The position numbers and the translations under genes are program-made. The notes under the pieces were generated by a model. The model did no database searches, was not told the origin of the DNA, and was given only the letters and a program-made list of their open reading frames with translations. From Bacteroides sp. CAG:144 (GTDB lineage: Bacteria; Bacteroidota; Bacteroidia; Bacteroidales; UBA11471), in NCBI GenBank assembly GCA_000434215.1, contig HF999739.1, positions 1-28,797 on the forward strand: a DNA stretch of 28,797 nt. Reading direction: 5' to 3'. Each line of letters opens with the position of its first letter. Position 1 is the stretch's first letter. Shown piece after piece: positions 8,381 through 15,058 of this stretch.

Positions 8381-9592
8381 ATGAAAAAGATATTTTTCCT
8401 CGTCATGTTGTCGGTCCTTTCTTTGTCGGCCATGGCGCAGTATGCCGAAGATACCGAGAACGGTATCGTATCGCTTGCCGGGAAAGAAGGATTTACCTTG
8501 AAATCGAAAAAAGGCGATTTTGTGTTTAAACCCTATTTGTTGGTACAAGCCAGTGCCAATGTCAACTGGTATGATGATGAAGGACTCGACAAAGCGTATA
8601 ATCAGGATAATGTCGCTAATACGGGTTTTGCCATACCTTATGCCGTATTGGGATTTACGGGAAAAGCATTTGGGAAATTGACCTTCAATCTTTCTATAAA
8701 TGCAGCAACTACGGGGGCTGCCATTTTACAGCAGGCATGGTTTGACGTGCAGATGAAAGAGACCTTTGCCGTGCGGGTAGGAAAATTCAAAACTCCTTTT
8801 GCACATGCTTACCTTACGACGCTCGGCGAGACTCTGATGCCTACACTTCCCGTCTCGCTTACATCATCGGTTATTATGCCTTATTCGTTGAATGCCGTTA
8901 CTCCTAATATAGGAACCGGTTTTGATATTGGTTTCGAATTTCACGGAATGATAAAAGAAAAGTTCGGATATGAGATAGGACTCTTCAACGGAACTGGAAG
9001 TACGGTGAATTTGGCGACTAAAACGTTGAGCGACGATTGGCATATCCCGTCGTTGCTCTATGCCGCCCGTCTTACTTATATGCCCAAAGGAGTAATGCCG
9101 GCTACTCAGGGAAGTCCTCATCTGTTGCATGAAGATAAGTATTTGGTGGGAGTCTCGGGTTCGCTCAATGTCGAGAGCGAAAACGAAAGCACGAATGATG
9201 CACGTGTCGGTGTGGAGTTTGCCATGTTGAAGAATCGTCTTTACATCGGAGCCGAAGCCTATTATATGCATGTCGGGTTTACCAAACGTCAGAAAATAGA
9301 CGAAACCTATAATTATCTGGGTGGTTATGTGCAGGGCGGTTATTTTGTCTTGAACTGTCTGCAAGTAGCTGCCCGTTACGATTTCTTCAATCGTAATGGC
9401 CTCGATACAGAAGGCTTCTTGAATATGCCTGCCGTGGGATTCAATTATTTCTTTCCCAAATGCAATCTCAAATTGCAGGCGATGTACCAGTTCATCGGAC
9501 GTACCGGCCATGAGACCCAACTCGATCGCGATAACGACGATTTGGGGTTGGCGATGCATAGTGGGACAGTGCAACTACAATATACTTTTTAG
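8381..9592 (+). CDS. Outer-membrane porin, phosphate-selective porin O/P-like
   Basis: Predicted 403 aa outer-membrane porin. The signal peptide ends at AMA-Q (cleavage after residue 19). The first mature strands (FVFKPYLLVQASANVNWYDD) and the block VRVGKFKTPFAHAYLTTLGETLMP are typical of OprO/OprP-like porins of Bacteroidetes, as is the central DIGFEFHGMIKEKFGYEIGLFNGTG. The C-terminus HSGTVQLQYTF ends in Phe, the usual last residue of outer-membrane barrels. It follows the di-heme gene by 20 bases and precedes the mono-heme lipoprotein by 15, so it is in the same transcript. It is the second barrel in this locus and is not a close copy of the first (4262-5641). Confidence 0.85.
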   Translation: MKKIFFLVMLSVLSLSAMAQYAEDTENGIVSLAGKEGFTLKSKKGDFVFKPYLLVQASANVNWYDDEGLDKAYNQDNVANTGFAIPYAVLGFTGKAFGKLTFNLSINAATTGAAILQQAWFDVQMKETFAVRVGKFKTPFAHAYLTTLGETLMPTLPVSLTSSVIMPYSLNAVTPNIGTGFDIGFEFHGMIKEKFGYEIGLFNGTGSTVNLATKTLSDDWHIPSLLYAARLTYMPKGVMPATQGSPHLLHEDKYLVGVSGSLNVESENESTNDARVGVEFAMLKNRLYIGAEAYYMHVGFTKRQKIDETYNYLGGYVQGGYFVLNCLQVAARYDFFNRNGLDTEGFLNMPAVGFNYFFPKCNLKLQAMYQFIGRTGHETQLDRDNDDLGLAMHSGTVQLQYTF

Positions 9593-9607
9593 CGAGGAGG
9601 GCATTGT

Positions 9608-10315
9608 ATGAAAGTGAGGAATCTGTTCCTTGCCGTAGGGCTGTTGTTTGGCTTCGTGGCTTGTGACGATGGTCCCGTCGAGGAACACTATGCCCAAATG
9701 TCTCAAGAAGGACGCACGGTAAACTTGACGGCACATGTTACCGGACTCGATAGCTGGCCGTCGGAGTTCAGTCTCGTGGTGGCGGGATTTGGGGAGAAGG
9801 AGTATGCCATAATTTCCAAAACTGTGGTTCCCGATTCCGATGGAGAGGCTTCGGTTACTCTATCGGGGGTAAGTATGGAGGCGACGACCGTCGAGTTGTG
9901 TATGATCAATAAGTTGCGTAAGCGTATCGTCTCGTATTATACTGTCGATTGCTCTGGTGAGGGCGATGTTATCGATATGCAGGTCGGAGATGTCAATGTC
10001 AACATGTTCGATGCCGTGCAGAATGAGGTTTTCGATAATCATTGTATCATGTGTCATGGCGGTAGTACCAGTGCGGCAGCCGGCCTTTATTTGACCGAAG
10101 GTCGCAGTTATGAAGCGCTTGTGAATGTACCGTCGTCCCGTCGTCCCGGGTCGGTATTGGTAGAACCCGGAAGTTCGGAGGATAGTTTTCTGCATGCGGT
10201 CTTGATGGGAGATGCTCCCGAAGACCGTCATGGGCATGAGGACATCTTGTCGGTATCATATATGCACCTTATCATGTTGCTCGACGAGTGGATAGACAAT
10301 GGTGCGAAAAAATAA
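9608..10315 (+). CDS. Mono-heme c-type cytochrome lipoprotein
   Basis: Predicted 235 aa lipoprotein with one c-type heme. The signal ends at Cys19 (FGFVAC), followed by DDGP. Residues about 30-120 look like a beta-rich domain (NLTAHVTGLDSWPSEFSLVVAGF), and the C-terminal third holds the heme motif CIMCH at residues 146-150 in the context NHCIMCHGGSTSAAAGLYL, followed by VEPGSSEDSFLHAVLMG. This second part resembles the cytochrome-c domains found in planctomycete and Bacteroidetes lipoproteins, in which a Met in the tail may be the sixth ligand. It probably carries electrons to or from the di-heme protein. The N-terminal domain is not one I recognise. Confidence 0.8.
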   Translation: MKVRNLFLAVGLLFGFVACDDGPVEEHYAQMSQEGRTVNLTAHVTGLDSWPSEFSLVVAGFGEKEYAIISKTVVPDSDGEASVTLSGVSMEATTVELCMINKLRKRIVSYYTVDCSGEGDVIDMQVGDVNVNMFDAVQNEVFDNHCIMCHGGSTSAAAGLYLTEGRSYEALVNVPSSRRPGSVLVEPGSSEDSFLHAVLMGDAPEDRHGHEDILSVSYMHLIMLLDEWIDNGAKK

Positions 10316-10336
10316 TTTTAACAAGAACCGAAACTT

Positions 10337-11602
10337 ATGAAAGAATATACGAAACAAAGTTTGAATGGCGGAAGAGTCATTGCCGAGTTATGTTGTTTTG
10401 CTCCGTCCGGTAAGACAGCCGAATACCATGCCATATTACATATTGTCGATAAAAAGTGCTCTTTTGAAACCCAGAAAAATTCTCTTTTTTCTGCATTGAC
10501 GGAATTACTGGGGAGTGAAAAGCTGCAATCGGTACGACCATTGTTCAAACGCTATTTTTTGAGTGATGTTACCAATCAGGCCGGAGTTGTGCGAGAGGCG
10601 GAGGAAATGCTTCCCGAAAGCTGGCGCAGTACGGTTTCTTATATTGGACAACCGCCGCTCGATGGCAGCAAACTCTCTGTGTGGGTGTACGGGGTTGCCG
10701 GAATGGAAGTCGTTAATGAGAAGTATGCTTTGCGTCCTGAACGACAGTTGTGGCAGGAGAAACATGCCGAGCTTTGCGATAATCCGGCTTCAGAGAAAGA
10801 TCTGCGTATGATCGAACACCCTGAGATGGATACGGTGGCTTCGCACAACGGTTATGTTCACTATTGGACGGGAGGATTGGAGTGTAAGGACGACGATTCG
10901 GCTTACCAGACCATGTATCTGCTTAACGGTTACGAAGAGCGTTTGCGGAATGTCGGTTGTACATTGTCCGATAATTGTGTGCGTACATGGTTTCTCGTAC
11001 AGAATGTCGACGTGAATTATATTGGAGTCGTAAAAGCCCGAAAAGCCAATTTTGTTGGGCAGGGACTTACCGAAAAGACTCATTATATAGCTAGTACCGG
11101 TATAGAAGGGAAAAGTCCCGATGCCCGCACGTCGGTGCATCTCGATGCTTATGCCGTGAAAGGAATCGAACCTTCCCAGCAGCAATATTTATATGCTCCG
11201 ACTCATTTGAATCCGACATATGAATATGGGGTTACTTTTGAGCGTGGTGTGCGGGTAAAGTACGGTGATCGCAGTCATTATTACATCAGTGGTACTGCCA
11301 GTATCGACAATAAAGGAAATGTGTTGCATGTCGGTGATATAGAGGCGCAAACGTATCGAATGTGGGAAAACGTGGAGAAATTGCTCGAAGAGGGGGGCTC
11401 TTCGATGAATGATGTCATGGAAATGTTGGTGTATTTGCGCGATATGGCCGATTATGAAACAGTGCGGACTCTGTTCGACGGACGCTTTCCCCGTACGCCC
11501 AAAGTCTTCCTGTTGGCACCTGTTTGCCGTCCCACATGGCTTATCGAAATGGAGTGTGTTGCATTGAAGTCCGAGTCGAATTCTGCATATCGAGATTTCT
11601 GA
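10337..11602 (+). CDS. Protein with three tandem Rid (YjgF/L-PSP)-like lobes, possibly chorismatase-related
   Basis: Cytosolic protein of 421 aa with no signal peptide. The C-terminal lobe (about 310-415) is clearly Rid-like: YYISGTASID, MNDVMEMLVYLRDMADYETV, then PVCRPTWLIEMECVAL. Two more lobes follow the same pattern: about 20-122 (SVRPLFKRYFLSDVTNQ, then VSYIGQPPLDGSKLSVWVYG) and about 170-270 (CVRTWFLVQNVD, then THYIASTGIEGKSPDARTSV). Single-domain RidA enzymes work as trimers, so this may be a one-chain pseudo-trimer. FkbO/Hyg5-type chorismatases also combine Rid-like parts, and I cannot exclude that activity. The stop codon overlaps the ATG of the CcsBA gene by one base (TGATG), implying translational coupling with cytochrome maturation. 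Its actual substrate is unknown. Confidence 0.7.
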   Translation: MKEYTKQSLNGGRVIAELCCFAPSGKTAEYHAILHIVDKKCSFETQKNSLFSALTELLGSEKLQSVRPLFKRYFLSDVTNQAGVVREAEEMLPESWRSTVSYIGQPPLDGSKLSVWVYGVAGMEVVNEKYALRPERQLWQEKHAELCDNPASEKDLRMIEHPEMDTVASHNGYVHYWTGGLECKDDDSAYQTMYLLNGYEERLRNVGCTLSDNCVRTWFLVQNVDVNYIGVVKARKANFVGQGLTEKTHYIASTGIEGKSPDARTSVHLDAYAVKGIEPSQQQYLYAPTHLNPTYEYGVTFERGVRVKYGDRSHYYISGTASIDNKGNVLHVGDIEAQTYRMWENVEKLLEEGGSSMNDVMEMLVYLRDMADYETVRTLFDGRFPRTPKVFLLAPVCRPTWLIEMECVALKSESNSAYRDF

Positions 11603-13830
11603 TGAAGAAAAAACTTCAAAATATATGCTTGGCTTTGGTGGTTGCTGTCATTCTTTTGTTGTCGGCAACTACTTTTTTTGAAAAATACCGAGGTACGGAT
11701 TGGGCCTTTTCTCATGTTTACGGTTCGGTATGGTTTACGGTGATGTGGATACTTTTGGTAGTTGCCGCTTTGTTTCTGCTTTTGTTGCGTCGGGTTTCTT
11801 TACGCCCTGCGGTTTTGTGTCTGCATTTCTCTTTTGTCGTCATTTTATCGGGAGCATTGTTGACACGGCTTACGGCTCATGATGGGGTGATACACCTGAA
11901 AGAGGGAATTCCGACATCGGATTATCTGACCGGAGAAAAGGAAAAAGCACATTTACCGTTTACGGTTACACTGACCCGTTTTGCCATCGATTATTATCCG
12001 GGGACACATGCTCCCTCCGATTTTATTTCGGAGATCGATATTCGTCCGTTTTCGGGAAATGTCGCGTCTTATCGTATTTCGATGAACCGTATCGCCGTGT
12101 ATGAGGGTTGGCGTTTTTACCAGTCGTCATTCGATGAGGATGGTAGGGGCAGTTGGCTCTCTCTTAGCTGGGATATTTACGGCATTCCGGTAACTTATGC
12201 AGGTTATTTTTTAATGTTTCTCTCTTTTGTATGGCTTTTGTTTGACCCGCAAGGACGTTTTCGGCAGTTGGCACGACACCTTTCCCTGACGAAACTTGCG
12301 ATGGTTCCGTTTTTTTTGTTGGTTACCGGTAATCTTTATGCCACTCCTACGACATTGTTGCCTCGAAGTGCCGAAGAATTTGGAACAATACAGGTACTTT
12401 TCAATGATCGTATTGCTCCTGTACAGACATTGTCCATCGATTTTACCCGTAAACTTACGGGGCGGGATTTCTATGGAGACTTTACACCCGAGCAGGTTTT
12501 CACGGGTTGGCTTTTCTTCCCGCAAGAGTGGCAGTTCGAGCCGATGATACGTATTAAGAACAAGGAATTGCGCCGTTTGCTTGGATTGAATGAGTATGCT
12601 GCTTTTGCCGATTTTTTCGATTCGGAGCGACAATATCGTCTCGAACCCTATTGTATGAGGGCTTATCGAGACGGAAGCCAAGATGCTTTCAGCCGTGCCG
12701 TGAGGGAAGTCGATGAGAAAGTTCAGCTTGTCATTATGCAGCAAAGCGGAGAAATGTTGCCGGTATTTCCTTTTGAAATAGATGGCCGTATGGTATGGCG
12801 TTCGCCGGTCTCGGAATTGCCCGTTGGGGTAGATACGGTGGTTGCACAAGTTGTTCACGGAATTTTCCCGTTGATGTACTCGGCGATTAAAGACAATGAC
12901 GCCGCTGCATTGCATGACGCGATTGATGGATTGAAACGTTTTCAACACAAGATGGGAGGAGAAACGGTCTTGTCCGACAGTCGGATTACGATTGAAAAAT
13001 TGTACAATGCACTTCCTTTTGCTACGATACTCTCTCGGCTTAATTTGATTGTCGGTCTCATTGCATTTGCCTTTTATCTCTGGTGTTCGGCTTGTCAGGG
13101 AAAATGCCGCAGGAATAGACAGGCGATAGAGTGTATTTTTATCGGTTGGCAGGTTATTTCGTTGTTGCTGCTTTCTTTTGTCATTGTTTTGCGTACAGTT
13201 ATTAGTGGGCGGTTACCTTTCGGAAACGGCTATGAAACGATGTTGTCAATGGCTTGGTTTGTTCTTTTATTCGCGTCTGTGTTTTGGCGGCGATTCAAGT
13301 GGGTGTTACCGTTCGGATTGCTGTTGTCGGGATTTTCATTGTTGATCAGTCATATCAACCAGATGAACCCGCAGATTACACCTTTAATGCCGGTCTTATC
13401 TTCTCCGCTGTTGAGTCTACATGTGAGTTGCATCATGGCGGCTTATGCTTTACTGTCGTTTACGTTTCTCAATAGTCTGTCGGTTTATTTTATTCGATGT
13501 TTTTCTTCCGATTCAGACATCTGTCATATACAGGCGGTTTTCTCTCGGTTTCTGCTCTATCCGGCTTTATGTCTGTTATCTTTGGGAATTTTCATTGGGG
13601 CCGTTTGGGCGAATGTTTCTTGGGGAGCTTATTGGAGCTGGGATCCGAAAGAAGTGTGGGCGTTGATTACGTTATTGCTCTATATGTTGCCGGTACATAC
13701 TGGTTGGTTACCGGCATTCAGTCGGGATAAAGTTTTGCATCTCTATCTTTTAGGAGCGTTTTTTACCGTACTGATGACCTATTTTGGTGTAAACTATTTC
13801 CTCGGAGGTATGCATAGTTATGCGGGTTGA
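11602..13830 (+). CDS. ccsBA: Fused CcsB(ResB)-CcsA cytochrome c biogenesis protein
   Basis: Membrane protein of the System II cytochrome c maturation pathway, which exports heme and attaches it to CxxCH motifs. The start at 11602 overlaps the previous stop (TGATG) and gives MKKKLQNICLALVVAVILLLSATTFF, a proper first helix; an in-frame start at 11524 would lie inside the Rid gene. The 742 aa protein has a ResB/CcsB-like N-terminal half with several helices and a large periplasmic domain (about 90-450). The C-terminal CcsA half has the heme-handling WWD motif WGAYWSWDPKEVW at residues 674-686, flanked by His-containing helices (HVSCIMAAYALLSF; LLYMLPVHTGW). It is the last gene of the run and its likely clients, the two c-type heme lipoproteins, lie just upstream. 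Confidence 0.93.
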   Translation: MKKKLQNICLALVVAVILLLSATTFFEKYRGTDWAFSHVYGSVWFTVMWILLVVAALFLLLLRRVSLRPAVLCLHFSFVVILSGALLTRLTAHDGVIHLKEGIPTSDYLTGEKEKAHLPFTVTLTRFAIDYYPGTHAPSDFISEIDIRPFSGNVASYRISMNRIAVYEGWRFYQSSFDEDGRGSWLSLSWDIYGIPVTYAGYFLMFLSFVWLLFDPQGRFRQLARHLSLTKLAMVPFFLLVTGNLYATPTTLLPRSAEEFGTIQVLFNDRIAPVQTLSIDFTRKLTGRDFYGDFTPEQVFTGWLFFPQEWQFEPMIRIKNKELRRLLGLNEYAAFADFFDSERQYRLEPYCMRAYRDGSQDAFSRAVREVDEKVQLVIMQQSGEMLPVFPFEIDGRMVWRSPVSELPVGVDTVVAQVVHGIFPLMYSAIKDNDAAALHDAIDGLKRFQHKMGGETVLSDSRITIEKLYNALPFATILSRLNLIVGLIAFAFYLWCSACQGKCRRNRQAIECIFIGWQVISLLLLSFVIVLRTVISGRLPFGNGYETMLSMAWFVLLFASVFWRRFKWVLPFGLLLSGFSLLISHINQMNPQITPLMPVLSSPLLSLHVSCIMAAYALLSFTFLNSLSVYFIRCFSSDSDICHIQAVFSRFLLYPALCLLSLGIFIGAVWANVSWGAYWSWDPKEVWALITLLLYMLPVHTGWLPAFSRDKVLHLYLLGAFFTVLMTYFGVNYFLGGMHSYAG

Positions 13831-13868
13831 GAAGTATTGCCGACCTTTTTTGAAAAGTGCAGATATTG

Positions 13869-14255
13869 TTAAGAAAAACTTTTTACAAGCGAAACAGCCA
13901 GAAAAAATAATACTGTACCTCCGATAAGGCTGGTCAATGTATAGAGAGCGATCGTTGCGTATTGTCCGGTTTGAAGCAACAAGGCGTTTTCTTGTATGAA
14001 AGAAGAAAAGGTGGTGAAACCTCCGCAAAATCCGACCATGAGCAGCAGTCGGATTTCATCGGGAAAAATTGAGTAACGGGCCGAAAGTCCGAATAAAAGG
14101 CCCAAAAGGAAACTTCCGGTCAAGTTGACGATGAATGTACCCCACGGAAAAGAACCGTCGAAACCGTGTGTGCGGGTAGGTTGGGCGATGAGATAACGTA
14201 ACACTCCTCCCGCGAAACTTCCCAGTCCTACCCATAATAAATTCCGTAATATCAT
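13869..14255 (-). CDS. crcB: Fluoride ion exporter CrcB/Fluc
   Basis: Small inner-membrane fluoride channel of 128 aa, with four hydrophobic segments and the family signature blocks GSFAGGVLRYL (about 12-22), GTFIVNLTGSFLLGLLFG (about 39-56, with the conserved Asn) and GFCGGFTTFSSF (about 75-86). Fluc channels are dual-topology dimers, so a single gene is enough. It converges with ccsBA, whose stop lies 38 bases away. I looked for a fluoride riboswitch upstream and found none. It is probably a single-gene unit. Confidence 0.93.
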   Translation of the reverse strand: MILRNLLWVGLGSFAGGVLRYLIAQPTRTHGFDGSFPWGTFIVNLTGSFLLGLLFGLSARYSIFPDEIRLLLMVGFCGGFTTFSSFIQENALLLQTGQYATIALYTLTSLIGGTVLFFLAVSLVKSFS

Positions 14256-14293
14256 AAAACCGTTTTTTTTCGATGAATTCGTACTTTGGAATA

Positions 14294-14327
14294 TAAAAAA
14301 ACAGTCTCTATCAGAGACTGTTTTTTT
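14294..14327. terminator. Bidirectional terminator, originally that of the DUF2795 gene
   Basis: CAGTCTCT-atc-AGAGACTG with a run of A before it and seven T after it, so it can act in both directions. Read on the minus strand it lies about 20 bases past the ancestral TAA stop of the DUF2795 gene (in the left repeat copy), the place where that gene's own terminator should be. The gene body is now 2.2 kb away because of the insertion at 14345-16569. It also isolates crcB from upstream transcription. Confidence 0.75.
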
Positions 14328-14344
14328 ACTTGTCCGATATAATT

Positions 14345-14365
14345 AATATTCCTCCTCGTTGAAGA
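14345..14365. repeat. Left attachment-site copy (attL), 21-bp direct repeat
   Basis: Begins AATATTCCTCC and ends GTTGAAGA, identical over 21 bases to 16549-16569. On the minus strand it encodes FNEEEY and is followed by a TAA stop, so it preserves the ancestral 3' end of the DUF2795 gene. Confidence 0.88.
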
Positions 14366-14374
14366 GTTTATATG

Positions 14375-14476
14375 TTGATTATCAATGTACTATGTAATAA
14401 TCAATGAATTTTATGCAAACAAACTGCACTGTCTGAGACGGTCTGAGGCGATGGGAGGAATTGGGAAGCAAACAAA
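14375..14476. repeat. Cluster of short repeats just inside the left end of the island
   Basis: An inverted pair TTGATTAT (14375-14382) and ATAATCAA (14397-14404); two 9-base direct repeats GCAAACAAA (14415-14423 and 14468-14476); between them a tandem 10-mer GTCTGAGACG/GTCTGAGGCG (14431-14450). Such clusters next to a crossover site are typical of recombinase or excisionase binding sites. This is an inference from position only. Confidence 0.4.
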
Positions 14477-14523
14477 TTAACCACTCTACCAATATCTAAT
14501 TTTACACTATTTCTAAATACATT

Positions 14524-14822
14524 TTAGCCGTTAATATCAATAGGTAGAATCTTCGACAGTTCTTCTTTGAATTCATCTTTATGATTACTCCACCATTTAT
14601 ACAGATCACATAGATTGTATACTTTTTTAGGTATTCTTCAATCATACAAAATATAATTCTGTTGTTTCTAATTGCATATATAGCTCGGTAATTGATTTCA
14701 GTTTGGCTACCCAAAGCGTAAGTTGGAGAGGTGCAGAGTGACCCCAATGACGATGCACTTATAAAGGAATGGCTGTTTGTTGCCGAAATAATAATTGTGG
14801 TGTTTACTGCTATATATATCAA
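14524..14822 (-). pseudogene. Frameshifted small ORF inside the island, function unknown
   Basis: Read on the minus strand, one frame gives a protein-like stretch (TYALGSQTEINYRAIYAIRNNR then FCMIEEYLKK). After a run of six T at 14623-14628 (A on the coding strand), the sensible continuation jumps to another frame: VYNLCDLYKWWSNHKDEF, then KEELSKILPIDING and a TAA stop at 14524-14526. Adding one base to the homopolymer joins the two parts into one chain. In the unshifted frame the tail (14502 onward) is Cys/Lys/Ile-rich and looks unlike a protein. I do not recognise the family. It may be a decayed accessory gene of the island, or a sequencing error in a homopolymer. The true start is uncertain. 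Confidence 0.35.
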
Positions 14823-14851
14823 TATGAATATCTTTCCGTAATGTGCCTTTA

Positions 14852-14883
14852 TTTGGAAAACTCAAATGAAATCTATATCTTTG
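14852..14883 (+). promoter_or_regulatory. Consensus promoter of the island cargo gene
   Basis: TTTG at 14852-14855, a 20-base spacer, and TATCTTTG at 14876-14883: the best full match to the Bacteroidetes TTTG-N19/20-TAnnTTTG promoter in this window. Transcription would start near 14890, directly before the first leader hairpin, leaving a leader of about 170 bases before the ATG at 15059. A weaker second candidate is GTTG (15003-15006) with TAATTTCG (15029-15036). Confidence 0.65.
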
Positions 14884-14890
14884 TGCTTGT

Positions 14891-14938
14891 TCCCGGATGG
14901 GAGTATCTCTTGGATGAGAGATCGCGCTGGATTAGCGC
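14891..14938 (+). promoter_or_regulatory. Structured RNA leader: three tandem hairpins, each with GGAT in the loop
   Basis: Three perfect, almost adjoining hairpins: TCCC-GGAT-GGGA (14891-14902), ATCTCT-tGGATg-AGAGAT (14905-14922) and GCGCT-GGATt-AGCGC (14924-14938). The stems differ in sequence while the loop core GGAT is kept, which points to selection for structure plus loop motif. Downstream are AAAC-GAAA-GTTT (14951-14962), with a GNRA-type tetraloop, and the palindrome ACTTGCAAGT (14984-14993). The array begins at the predicted transcription start of the cargo gene. It could be a protein-binding leader, a small RNA or an antitoxin-like RNA; none is proven. Confidence 0.55.
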
Positions 14939-15058
14939 AAGGTATCATGCAAACGAAAGTTTCTTGGCGACTTGATCATTCCTACTTGCAAGTGAATAAG
15001 TAGTTGGCATACGACCCTATTTTATTATTAATTTCGAAAGGAATGGTCAAAGAAAATT

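Noticed and set aside
4262-9592. The two barrel genes as a tandem duplication
   Set aside because: The proteins differ in signal peptide, strand sequences and C-terminus; similarity is only that of the general fold.
14256-14300. Fluoride riboswitch upstream of crcB
   Set aside because: The minus-strand leader before the crcB ATG has no match to the conserved crcB riboswitch core, and the GGCGATGG-like string at 14447-14454 is on the other strand and inside the island.
14502-14822. Integrase remnant in the broken minus-strand ORF
   Set aside because: Neither frame shows tyrosine-recombinase catalytic blocks (HxxR or the final Tyr context) nor a serine-recombinase N-terminus.
14891-14938. Direct assignment of the GGAT hairpins as CsrA sites
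   Set aside because: CsrA is generally not found in Bacteroidetes, so only the structural pattern is reported, not the regulator.
14769-14975. Possible 68-codon plus-strand gene in the island
   Set aside because: Cys/Tyr-rich, no family resemblance, and it crosses the promoter and the hairpin leader of the cargo gene.
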